Shown here: in pieces, positions 1 through 7,972 of the stretch
Layout: the number at the start of each line of letters is the position of its first letter
How positions within the stretch are numbered: position 1 is the first letter of the stretch
Assembly: GCF_000485595.1 (NCBI RefSeq)
Contig: NW_014578410.1
Span: 1-20,954 of the forward strand
Source: Priapulus caudatus
Lineage: Eukaryota; Priapulida; Priapulimorpha; Priapulimorphida; Priapulidae
Direction: 5' to 3'
Length of the DNA stretch: 20,954 nt
Translations under genes and position numbers: made by a program
Notes under the pieces: generated by a model
Seen by the model: the letters and a program-made list of their open reading frames with translations, nothing else
What the model was told of the DNA's origin: nothing
Databases searched by the model: none

Positions 1-480
1 GCAGGGTGGAGAGCGAAATACCAATTTTGCCATTAAAAGATATTGTCATTAAAATTATTGTAAAACGAACCAGACGAGTGTGACCACCACAGACGTGTTG
101 TGTCTATATAATATGCTATATAATTCGCCCAAACCCTACCTAATTTTGCCACATATTTTTTTTAATATCAAACCTAGCCCTATATTCACTTCACATACCA
201 AAAGTGAGCAAAATCCGTTGAACCTGAACTGGATAATGGCAAATTTCCATTTTTGCCAAAAAAATGCCGTGGCCCTCAAAAGTACGTCGATGGTGCTGCC
301 TTTCAAAATAGGACGTTTAAATAATGCGGAGCCAAGCAGTTAACAACTATACCCAATTTCAACATGTGCCGTCAAAACGGTTCCTGAGTTTATCGTTGAC
401 CGTAGCGAAATGTTGAGGACGGACGGACGGACGTACGACGAACGACGACCCATGGCAATAGCCTCAGTTGACGATGTTCA
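1..480. repeat. Probable interspersed repeat ending in a GACG-rich tail, within AT-rich DNA
   Basis: No gene is seen. The stretch is AT-rich to about 340. It then runs into a short tetranucleotide tract (GGAC/GACG units, about 417-433), followed by ACGACGAACGACGACC and a CATGGCAATAGCCTC segment. A diverged body leading into a GACG tail is typical of dispersed repeats in invertebrate genomes. The family name is not known to me and the left boundary is not visible. An 87-codon open frame at 80-343 has no recognisable domain and is most likely chance. Confidence 0.4.
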
Positions 481-499
481 CGGTTGAGCTAAAATAATT

Positions 500-656
500 G
501 GCTAAATAACCAGAAAATGTATTTATATTTACTACCAGTCTTAATGTTTCTCATACTCCTATGTCGCATATATTGCCGTAATTACCCGTAAATGCCGGTC
601 AGATGCTCATTCTGCAACACACAAGTTCACCGCATGCCCGCCCTGTGCAAAACAAC
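500..656 (+). repeat. R1 interspersed repeat, copy 1 (lacks the first ~50 bases)
   Basis: This is one of five copies of a family named R1 here. It shares with the copies at 2572-2763 (minus), 2783-2944 and 3451-3640 an ordered set of blocks: GGTAAATAA-like, ACTACC..GTCTTAATGTTTCTC, ACC(T/C)GTAAATGCCGGTCA, GCTCATCTGCA(A/G)CACA and CCGCATGCCCGCC. It lacks the CACAGGCACTT...GACGTCTCA head seen in copies 2-4, so it is 5' truncated or diverged there. Nothing coding is visible. The transposon class is unknown. Confidence 0.75.
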
Positions 657-748
657 ATGAATAAGTTCATATATTTAATTATATCAAGAGTACATAATAG
701 ACGATAATAATCTACTAATATCGACTCTGTTATATATAGTTATATGTA

Positions 749-1010
749 CAGGGATATAGCCAGGAGAAATTATTCAGCCCTAAATTGAATAACATAATAT
801 ATTGACCTATTTATGGGCGCGTAGGGGCGTCTGGCTGAGCGCCGGGTAGGCAAGAGACGCGAGCGTGCGTAGGGGGCGTCTAGGGCATGCCCCCAGTAAA
901 CAAATTTTTGATTTTTAGGTGCTCTGTGTGCATTCTGGGGGGTTTACAATCACAAATTGGCAGCGTTTTTATTGACAGAAAAATAGTGATTGGTTTGCTG
1001 ACTTGAGTAT
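749..1010 (+). mobile_element. Possible DNA-transposon remnant with a CAGGG...GTAGCCAGGAG-like end
   Basis: The stretch begins with CAGGGATATAGCCAGGAG, close to CAGGG(A)CGTAGCC at the start of the insertion at 20884. It continues into a G-rich segment (about 812-895) containing GGGGGCGTCT and GCATGCCCCC, then an ATTTTTGATTTTTAGG stretch. Ends of the form CAGNGGCGTAGCCAGG are common on nonautonomous DNA transposons. No right end or target-site duplication could be set, so the end coordinate is arbitrary. No transposase is encoded. Confidence 0.35.
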
Positions 1011-1620
1011 CATCTTGTTCTGGTTATCATTATCATGCATCATCAGAGATCTCACTATTTTCAGAGGGGCTAGTTAGGGTCTCTGGCTCTCTATTAACTT
1101 TAGCTACACTCTCTATAGCTCTGCTTGAGTCTCTGCTGCACTGAGACTTGAGTCTGAGTCTGAGTCTCTTCTGTATGGATATCTTCTTGGACTTCCATTG
1201 TTTTTATTAAATTTATCCATCCTGATGATGGTGAGCGTCAGAAAGAGAGGAAAAAAAATTCAAAACAAATATGGCAGTATATTCAAACAGGGCGTCGTAC
1301 TCGAGCAGTCATCGAGTTCATTATAGTAGATCTATAGTAAAGCTTTGTAGCCAATCATATTGCTGAATCCTGATGACCTTAACGAGATAATCTAATCATG
1401 TGTAGTCTTATCAAAATAGCCGCCAAAACGTCAACTAAATCACGTAAGCGTGTGACATAATTGACCTGCGCGTGAACCGCGCCAGAAGTCTCAATCGGTA
1501 GTATAACAAAAAATGGCGGATATTACGACGATGCATGGAGGGATTATAAAATGTATTTATTTCACAAAATATAGGCATTTATTGGAAGATTATATCAAGA
1601 TATCTGCACAGCCAAAACAG
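1011..1620. other. Unassigned AT-rich DNA
   Basis: No gene or RNA is recognised. The only local structure is a small run of (A)GTCTG-type hexamers near 1143-1170 and an A-run at about 1250-1258. All open frames are short. Confidence 0.6.
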
Positions 1621-1720
1621 AGTATCGCCGGTCCGCTCGAGTGAGTATCGGAACGAATTGGAGTTATCGGGCCGAAATGACCGCGTATCGGCGCCGATAC
1701 TTCATAAAGGGCCTCTGGGG
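1621..1720. mobile_element. Possible hAT-like remnant: cluster of TATCGG motifs and a 16-bp palindrome
   Basis: Within about 80 bases there are GTATCGCCGG (1622), GAGTATCGG (1643-1651), GTTATCGGG (1663-1671) and the perfect palindrome GTATCGGCGCCGATAC (1685-1700). Clusters of (G)TATCGG in both orientations are typical of subterminal regions of many nonautonomous hAT elements in animals. No terminal repeat, target duplication or transposase was found. The class assignment is therefore inference, and the motif cluster is the only direct observation. Confidence 0.3.
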
Positions 1721-1729
1721 AGAACCCTG

Positions 1730-2565
1730 CATGTATATACTTATTCATGTTGTTTGCTACCAGGCGCGGGCTTGCCACAAGTTCCCTTCTCGCTTAACGC
1801 CTACATTGGCGAAAAGGTTCTGCGCCGTGTAGAATTATAACGATCATTGTTGATCCGGAATTTGCTCAGAAAAACTAAATATAGCCTGAATATATGTCTC
1901 ACTGACAGCCGAAAATATCACTGATTTACACCAACATTCAAACACAATATTTTACTGCAGGTATAGCATAGAAAATTGATTTGACCACATCATACAGCAA
2001 TAATTTTTCGAGTCGGGACTTTCAAAAATTCACAAATGGCATCTCAACAAGCGAACATAATTAAAACAAAGGGGCGGGCGGCGCATCTATTTGTGTGTGA
2101 TAATACCTCAGTGTTCGATACATCGATTTGATCCACTTTCTCTCTCCGTCTTCGTTATAGTCCTAGTACTTTTGAAGACTAATATTTATGAGGTTACAAC
2201 TGCGTTACACTCCTGTTTTGTGTTACGCTAACTATACTTTGGACCTCTGTGTTTAACTCTGACCAAAAATATCTCACGTGCGATTTTTGCATTACTGCCA
2301 CCTTGTCTGACGTTCGCGTACGCGAGAAAGTGCGAGACATGACAGCCGAACATCAACAAGAGAATGAAAATTGTAATCGTGCATGATTTTTTGATCTTTG
2401 ACATGCGCGTTCTAGGAACATTTTATCTGTTCCTTCTCAACCCCGTTACTGTTTACTCAAGCACAATGGTAGGCATCATGAGGAGTGGAATAAACACTAA
2501 AAAACGCCCTGAAAAAAACTGCGCCAATGATCGCTTTTAACAGTCGGAGAGCCAGAGCCTGGTCG
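1730..2565. other. Unassigned DNA, no gene recognised
   Basis: Mixed-composition sequence without a credible coding frame, RNA or repeat array. Two open frames of about 60 codons overlap 1641-1840 and have no recognisable domain. A perfect 12-bp palindrome TCGCGTACGCGA lies at 2314-2325. Confidence 0.6.
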
Positions 2566-2571
2566 GTTTAA

Positions 2572-2763
2572 AGGCGGGCATGCGGTGTACTTTGCTGTGT
2601 TGCAGATGAGCATTTTTTGACCGGCATTTACGGGTAATTTATCGGCAATAATTAAGCGCATAGAGCTAGAGAAACATTATAAGACTTTGGTAGTAAATAG
2701 GCTACATTTTTGTTGTTTATTTACCTTTTTTTTTTTTTTATGAGACGTTCCAAGTGCCTGTGC
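2572..2763 (-). repeat. R1 interspersed repeat, copy 2 (inverted)
   Basis: Read on the minus strand, this copy starts with GCACAGGCACTTGGAACGTC, then an A-run, GGTAAATAAAC, the ACTACC..TCTTATAATGTTTCTC block, ACCCGTAAATGCCGGTCA and ends at CCGCATGCCCGCC. It sits head-to-head with copy 3, separated by only about 19 bases (2764-2782). Together they form an imperfect palindrome about 370 bp long. Confidence 0.85.
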
Positions 2764-2782
2764 CTGTGGTTACTAGTCTAGA

Positions 2783-2944
2783 GCACAGGCACTTGCAACG
2801 TCTCATAAAAAAAATGGTAAATAAACACGAAATGTACCAAATCTTAATGTTTCTACTACTCTATTTACGCCTATATCACCTGTAAATGCCGGTCAAATGC
2901 TCATCTGCAGCACACAAGTATACACCGCACGCCCGCTGAGTTAC
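2783..2944 (+). repeat. R1 interspersed repeat, copy 3 (main part; tail resumes after the foldback insertion)
   Basis: Starts with GCACAGGCACTTGCAACGTC, then GGTAAATAAACAC, ACCAAATCTTAATGTTTCT, ACCTGTAAATGCCGGTCA, GCTCATCTGCAGCACACAAG and CCGCACGCCCGC. The family's tail (CCTGTGC..GTGCACAAACA) is missing here but appears at about 3414-3438. This indicates that the foldback element at 2945-3413 interrupts this copy. Confidence 0.85.
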
Positions 2945-3413
2945 TCCGCAGCTAGGGCCTGCCCATTACCTCCCAAAGTTATACTCGGTCGGGTTTATAA
3001 CACATTGCAACTCTAAACTGTTACGTTAACATTCTTAAAATATTTGTATAACAGGCAAGCGGTGTGTCATTTTGAATATGGAAGTTTGATTTTCTATCGT
3101 AGTTTATTTCAAAAGTTACATCAGCGACGTTGCTACACGCCCGCTAGATCGCCCGTGCCATATCGTCTATATTTGACTAGCCAGTTGATTGCAATCGAGT
3201 CCAAGGTAGCAACTTTCGGCTGATGTAACTTTTGAAATAAACTACGAAGGGAATAAAACTATCGTATCGAAATGACAACGCGTCTTGCCTGTATATTGCT
3301 GTTGTATGTAAAACCATTTTAGAATTTTAACGTAACGTCTTTAGAGTTAGAATGTGTTAAAAACCGAACCGAGTATAACTATTGCGGAGGTATGCAGGGC
3401 CCTAGCTGTTTGA
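2945..3413. mobile_element. Foldback / long-TIR nonautonomous element, ~470 bp
   Basis: The two halves are inverted copies of each other. The left arm (about 2945-3136) runs ACTCCGCAGCTAGGGCC, AGTTATACTCGGT, AACACATT, GTTACGTTAA, AGTTTATTTCAAAAGTTACA, TCAGC and GTTGCTAC. The same blocks occur in the same order on the minus strand of about 3413-3205. Arms are about 200 bases with scattered mismatches and small gaps, around a unique centre of about 68 bases (3137-3204). No open frame of size is present. The structure fits a foldback or long-TIR MITE. The superfamily is undetermined, and no clean target-site duplication could be read. Confidence 0.8.
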
Positions 3414-3450
3414 GTGCCCTGTGCTGCGTGCACAAACAGCCTCTCTTATT
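3414..3450 (+). repeat. R1 copy 3 tail, displaced by the foldback insertion
   Basis: TGCCCTGTGCTGCGTGCACA followed by AACAG matches the tail of R1 copy 1 (CCCTGTGC..AAAACAAC) and copy 4 (GCTGTGCTCGCGTGCACAAA). It follows directly on the right arm of the foldback element. Confidence 0.6.
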
Positions 3451-3640
3451 CACAGGCACCTTGAAACGTCTCAATAAAAAAAAAAAGGTAAATAACACGA
3501 ACATGTACCAAGTCTTAATAGTTTCTCTAATGTAATTATCGCCTATTAATACCTGTAATGCCGCGGTCAAATGCCTTTATCTGCAACCAGCACCAAGTAC
3601 ACAAACGGCGCCGGCCCGCGCTGTGCTCGCGTGCACAAAC
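3451..3640 (+). repeat. R1 interspersed repeat, copy 4 (longest)
   Basis: Starts with CACAGGCACCTTGAAACGTC, then an A-run, GGTAAATAACACG, ACCAAGTCTTAATAGTTTCT, ACCTGTAATGCCGCGGTCA and a GC-rich tail ending GCGTGCACAAACAA. It includes both the head and the tail, so it best defines the family length at about 190 bp. It lies in direct orientation to copy 3. Confidence 0.8.
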
Positions 3641-3654
3641 AATCGATGAATAGA

Positions 3655-3716
3655 GCATCATCATAAGCTTCAATCATCATTCATCATCATCATCAATCAT
3701 CACGTCATCCATCAGT
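3655..3716. repeat. (ATC)n microsatellite, imperfect
   Basis: A run of ATC trinucleotides interrupted by CAA, GCTTC and ACG. It lies between the R1 copy 4 tail and an inverted tail fragment. Confidence 0.9.
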
Positions 3717-3746
3717 TCGTCATCGATAAAGGCTCTTCTTATTTAT

Positions 3747-3790
3747 GTTGTTTGTGCACGCCAGCACCAGCAGGGCGCGCGTTCCGGCGG
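3747..3790 (-). repeat. R1 copy 5, inverted tail fragment
   Basis: TTGTTTGTGCACGC at 3748-3761 is the reverse complement of GCGTGCACAAACAA at the end of R1 copy 4. The following GC-rich bases resemble that copy's GC-rich tail in reverse. Copies 4 and 5 therefore flank the ATC tract in tail-to-tail orientation. Confidence 0.55.
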
Positions 3791-4460
3791 CAGCACAAGC
3801 GCGGGCGGAGCGTTGGCCTGCTGACTGGGGGGCAGAGAGAGCATGACGCAGTGACAGGAGTGAGTAGCCGAAATACAGAGGGAGATAAACAGTAAGGACG
3901 GTGGACAGGGCGGGGAGTTGACGTGGGGGAGGGGAGCGGGCAAGGGGGTCGCTACTATGGTGAATGACGAGAGAGCGGTGGCACGGCAGCACATGGGTGT
4001 TCTCACGCACGCAAGGCGTGACCTGCAATGAGCAATCCATTGAACCTAACAGTCGGCGGCAGTTTACATATGAAACATCTACAAACTTGATTAACTCTCT
4101 CGAAAAAATAAGATCTATAAAGAAAGACATCTAACGATTTGGTATAAACATGTCTACTAACAGCCAAGTGATCTTAGCATACCTTTTTTTTATATTCTAA
4201 GGATCCACTAGACAAATAACATCAGGCCGGAAAGGACCTGACTCTGGAGCAAAACACTCTACGGGTTAACAAAATGTGATGGAGTGATATACCTTAAATG
4301 TCTTACGGAGGCTACGAAGTACGGACGAATCCATTACGCTTTTCATCACTTAAACGAAGACAATTACGCATAGCGGCAAAGCGTTGGCGCCCAGTTTCGA
4401 AATAACGGCCTTGCGGAAATAATTCACGATTGAGAGTTTAGATGTCTAAAGATTGAGCTA
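3791..4460. other. GC-rich patch then unassigned DNA
   Basis: 3791-4030 is markedly GC-rich compared with its surroundings, with many CpG dinucleotides. 4031-4460 returns to mixed composition. An open frame of 136 codons on the minus strand (3720-4130) has a low-complexity, Ser/Leu/Pro-rich translation with no domain I recognise. A CpG-island-like stretch can mark a promoter, but no gene next to it is visible. Confidence 0.5.
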
Positions 4461-4535
4461 GAACCCTAACCATTAACCCGAAACCTACCTTAACGATTAA
4501 CCCCTCAAAACCTAACCTTAATCCGTAACCCTAAC
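4461..4535. repeat. Degenerate telomere-like CCCTAA stretch
   Basis: AACCCTAACC, ATTAACCCG, AAACCTACC, TTAACG, ATTAACCCC, AAAACCTAACC and GTAACCCTAACG follow each other for about 75 bases. These resemble decayed CCCTAA (TTAGGG complement) units. Only two units are intact, so this is an old interstitial trace or a chance A/C-rich stretch. Confidence 0.45.
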
Positions 4536-5200
4536 GCCACAAAAAAGGGGCCTTCACGACCGACGGCTACAGCCTACCGTACCTCAGGCCACTTCCGTTT
4601 GTATCATAAACTCGTACTTGAGGACTGCGCTATTGCGATAACGGGGTGAACATGGAGAGCATACCTACTCTTCATTAGTACGGTTAAGCAAACTGCAGAG
4701 TGCAAAATGACAACCGGCGGTGCCGGGGGGAGACAAATGAGGGGGAAGAAGGAACTGACAGGGCTAGAGGTGGCAGAAGTGGGAGAAAACTATTGTGCAC
4801 GGCACCACAGGGCGGCGTGCTCGGCCGAGCCGAGGATAACGGTGAGGTCAGCCCGTGACGGGCAACTCACGGCGCGCACGGTGGTGGACTTTTGCTTTGC
4901 ACGCATAGGCATATGAGCATTGAGCGATAAAACGTCTATATTAGAGTAAAGTTTTACAAAACATGTCGGAACGCAGCATAACCTATTTATTTCAAACGCC
5001 ATCACTACAAAGCTTGTATAGCGCCATCTACGGTCACAAATTGTGATTCATTTTGGTTTATAAATTATTATTGCGATATACAGATGGCAATCGTTTCTAT
5101 AATGTACGTCGATGGTTGCTCAATTAAAACTGACTTCTTCTTACTCACTCATTTGTGTCCTTTTTTGTGGTGAGCTACAGTGTCATTGACACTTTCATTG
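4536..5200. other. Unassigned DNA with a second GC-rich patch
   Basis: About 4700-4910 is GC-rich with many CpGs. The rest is AT-rich. Open frames of 69-71 codons here overlap on opposite strands and have no recognisable domain. AGCGCCATCTACGG (about 5019-5032) and CAGATGGCA (about 5082-5090) are weakly inverted to each other. Confidence 0.5.
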
Positions 5201-5205
5201 TTTAT

Positions 5206-5227
5206 TGAGACGTTCCAAGTGCCTGTG
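5206..5227 (-). repeat. R1 head fragment
   Basis: GAGACGTTCCAAGTGCCTGT is the same as the head of R1 copy 2 on the plus strand. Only this short terminus is present. It directly abuts the left end of the MITE-like element at 5228. Confidence 0.65.
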
Positions 5228-5599
5228 CTAGTAACTATAGCCCGCGTACGGTTACGCGTGACGTCACCCGAAATGTAGACAAAACACATAGGCAGCTATG
5301 ATGCAGCCTATTACATTTCGGGTGACATCACGCGTGTACACAACAGCATTTGAAAACGAAACGCAAGTAGTGCTTAGCACTTTGAGGAATAAATGCATAA
5401 ATACAGGGTGTAAAGTTGTGGAAAGTGTTCAAAAAGATAGGTGAGATGTCCATGTAGATAAATAAGTGTTAAAAAGCCCGATCATGTTGCGTTTTGTGAG
5501 CCATATTTCGTGGAAGCATTGGGGGACAGGTGCAGTTACGAAACCTGGCATAAAATGTTCTATAGCCCTGCGGCAACTGTATGCGGGCTATAGTACTAG
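5228..5599. mobile_element. MITE-like element with ~25-bp terminal inverted repeats
   Basis: The left end CTAGTAACTATAGCCCGC and the right end, read on the minus strand, CTAGTACTATAGCCCGC match with one single-base gap. The match continues as GTACGGTT versus ATACAGTT; the differences there are CG versus CA. TA lies just outside CTATAGCCCGC at both ends, as expected for a TA target, but the CTAG outside it could also be part of the repeat. Length is about 372 bp with no coding capacity. It contains a strong hairpin (5254-5335) and a second small inverted repeat at 5560-5593. A Tc1/mariner-type affiliation is possible but unproven. Confidence 0.65.
5254..5335. repeat. Near-perfect hairpin with a CRE-like TGACGTCA
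   Basis: The 24-base arms 5254-5277 and 5312-5335 pair at 23 of 24 positions; the single mismatch is CG versus TG in TGACGTCA/TGACATCA. The loop can also pair through ATAGGCAGC (5288-5296) and GCAGCCTAT (5303-5311), 8 of 9. The left arm includes TGACGTCA (5259-5266), the consensus CREB/ATF site. It sits inside the MITE-like element. Confidence 0.85.
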
Positions 5600-6050
5600 A
5601 GAGTAGAGCTACCATAGCTGAAGACACGATATGTGCTCTTCATTTCTCAAACTGTTGTGGAGTAAGATGCTACAAAGGCAGAGCTAAAACAGGTAGAGCT
5701 AGCAAACAGACCATTTCAATGTTTACATAGTTACATATTCGTATCTAATAAGAGTTGTGCTGCTCAATAAATTAAAGGAAGAAGAGAAACCTGAATGGGA
5801 AAGAAATAGGACCAAGAAAGAAACCGAGATATGTAATTTCACAGGGAATGGGCATTATTGATACAACGTAATGAAGTGAGTATGTGTTTACATTAGAAGG
5901 AGTAGCAAAATGCATAACATAATGCAACAACTTCACCATAAAAGGTGCATAGAAACACTAAATGTATTTTCACTCCTACAAAGAAGTTATTCTCATGCTG
6001 TTTATAGTGACATGACCACTTTAAACATTTCCTTGGCCAGTATTTATGCA
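5600..6050. other. Unassigned AT-rich DNA
   Basis: No gene, RNA or repeat array is recognised. The 60-codon minus-strand frame at 5893-6075 has no recognisable domain. Confidence 0.6.
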
Positions 6051-6054
6051 TGCT

Positions 6055-6098
6055 ATCAAGAGTAGATAATAACACATGTGTTATTATCTACTCTTGAT
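6055..6098. repeat. Perfect 44-bp palindrome with no spacer
   Basis: Arms 6055-6076 and 6077-6098 are exact reverse complements (22 bases each), meeting at AACACATGTGTT. The symmetry stops abruptly on both sides: 6054 T faces 6099 G, and 6053 C faces 6100 C. Confidence 0.98.
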
Positions 6099-6128
6099 GC
6101 TATTTATGTGTCATTGTTTGGCATTATG

Positions 6129-6179
6129 CATTGCTAAACCAACACCAATTGCTAAAAGCATTGCTAAAGGAACACCAAT
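6129..6179 (+). repeat. Short direct duplication
   Basis: Two 21-base copies, each beginning CATTGCTAAA and ending AACACCAAT, lie at 6129-6149 and 6159-6179. They differ only at two adjacent bases (CC versus GG). Between them is TGCTAAAAG, a further partial copy. Confidence 0.85.
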
Positions 6180-6385
6180 CTAATGTGCATGGCTTTCATC
6201 CAAAGAGCATATTGCACTCATCACTTGTTGTATTTGATATTATCTCACTCTATAGCAAGGAAGACGATTGCCAATGTATCATCCTTATTTATATCATGTC
6301 GTCATGTCACATCATGGAAAATCATATTCATGTGTGATGATCTACCTTGTAATACCCTTATCTGTCTGGCGTGCCATCTTCCCAA

Positions 6386-6672
6386 GGCCTAAGATAAAAT
6401 ATTGCTTGTTTCCCCTTTACCGACCGACTTGCCAAAACGCCGCTACTCGACACATTTTAATTTGGCCGATTAAAACAAAACAAAAATTATTTCGTTTTGC
6501 AAACACAAAATCAAATTCGTTCCGTAAAAACATATACACAACAGAATATACACTATACATACACACATCGTGTCAAAACAAAATAAAAAAGATTTTTCAC
6601 CTACCTACCTACTCGGTACCCTGAGAGGCGAGTAGGTAAAAGGGAAACAAACAATTTTTTAAGGGTGGCCCA
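6386..6672. mobile_element. MITE-like element with ~40-bp imperfect terminal inverted repeats
   Basis: The left flank 6386-6427 reads GGCC, AAAATATTG, CTTGTTTCCC, CTTTACCGACC. The right flank 6629-6671, read on the minus strand, gives GGCC, AAAAAATTG, TTTGTTTCCC, TTTTACCTAC in the same order. A smaller perfect hairpin, TACCTACTCG (6606-6615) with CGAGTAGGTA (6629-6638), lies at the right end. The interior is AT-rich with no coding frame of note. No convincing target-site duplication was read. Confidence 0.5.
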
Positions 6673-7065
6673 ATACTCTGGCTCTATTATATAAGGGAGT
6701 GGGCACGAAAACATTTGCTAACTCTCCTCCCTTGCACCTGACTTGTATTAATGTGCATGTACATGTAAATGTGTTAACTGATGGTGCTCAATAACACATC
6801 TATCTATCTATTGATCGATCGATCAATCATCATTCACCACTGACCTTGCAGATGACAAGTTGGAGGAGGTCACGGAAAAGAGGGAAGATGGGGCAGGAAG
6901 GAGGAAGGAGTAAGGAGGAAGGAGTACAGCACGTGAGTTCGGTAAGTCAAGACTGTCACGGGATTCTAAGGTAGATTATTTTATTCATTACTTCTACCAT
7001 CCTGGTTTTCTCCTAGAAAAATCGTTGTTGTAGTGCTAGTGGCACCAAGTGTTGGTGCAGGTAAA
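6673..7065. other. Unassigned DNA with short simple repeats
   Basis: Contains (ATCT)n at about 6798-6811, (GATC)n at about 6813-6825 and an AAGGAGG-rich purine patch at about 6885-6925. No gene is recognised. Confidence 0.6.
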
Positions 7066-7067
7066 CA

Positions 7068-7290
7068 TTTCCAGCAGCAGCATCACAGGTCGGTATTGCT
7101 AGTAGCAGCATGCGCAGCAGCTGCTGCAGCAGCAACACCTGCAGTAGTACCTTGACCACATCTATATTCTAGAATGGCATGATTATATGAATACAACGGA
7201 TATAGGCGTTTGCATGATCAACGCATAGACGTGTTCCTGGTAGCTGGAATAGCAGCAACGTGAGTTGCAATGGCTGGCACAGCTGCAGCA
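7068..7290. repeat. Interrupted CAG/CTG-rich patch
   Basis: CAG and CTG triplets cluster at 7071-7080, 7101-7145, 7251-7262 and 7281-7296. They include the perfect palindrome GCAGCAGCTGCTGC at 7114-7127. The minus-strand frame 7169-7381 is rich in Leu and Gln for this reason only. Confidence 0.6.
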
Positions 7291-7299
7291 GCAATATAA

Positions 7300-7972
7300 C
7301 ACGATCTGTTCGGGTGTGAATAAAAAAAATTGTTTTCATTTTATCCTGACTTGTTAAATATGCCTTTTCACTCTGTGTCACTAGTTGTAGTTATTTAAAA
7401 GTTGAACTGTTACAAGGGATTGTTATTGTAATAGTTTGCATACAGTGGACACATAGAATACAGTGGGTCGAAGAACGCATTCATTGCATTCTGCGCAGCA
7501 TTTGCATTGCAATTGCTAATTGGCAATTTCTGGAGGCCGTTGTCAGACACATTTTAGTCCCACTATTACTCTTAGTCGTAGATTTTCCCACGTGTGAAGC
7601 GTAGTACATTTATACATATTCATTGTTTAAAAAGGGCCGGATTTGGACTATATTTGGGATTCGTTTCGGAGTTATAATTAGGATTACACTAGTTGCGATT
7701 ATTGTCGTATACAAGTATGTGAGATGTCACAAATGTATTTTTATCACACTTTACAGGTAACCGTTTTCGTATCTTTTCATATTTCTATAATTCTGACTCG
7801 TATCAGTGACATGAGCCAACAACTCCTATACACGTGTACTAACGCTAATTTATTAATATTTTAAATTTTTTAATTTTCTCGTGCAACAGATGGCGCTGCT
7901 AGTATTAGTAACAACGCCGTGTCACGCCGACTCTTGCACACGGCAGTCAAGTAGTTTATGATATAGTACCAG

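Noticed and set aside
2314-2325. 12-bp palindrome TCGCGTACGCGA
   Set aside because: Too short and isolated to infer a function.
3720-4130. Minus-strand 136-codon frame in the GC-rich patch
   Set aside because: Part of it overlaps an inverted R1 tail, its composition is low-complexity, and a second minus-strand frame in another phase covers the same bases.
4385-4394. TGGCGCCCAG, similar to a retroelement lysine-tRNA primer-binding site
   Set aside because: The match stops after about nine bases, and there are no flanking long terminal repeats or gag/pol frames.
6687-6697. TTATATAAGGG, TATA-box-like
   Set aside because: No gene, initiator or transcript evidence follows it. Such matches are expected by chance in AT-rich DNA.
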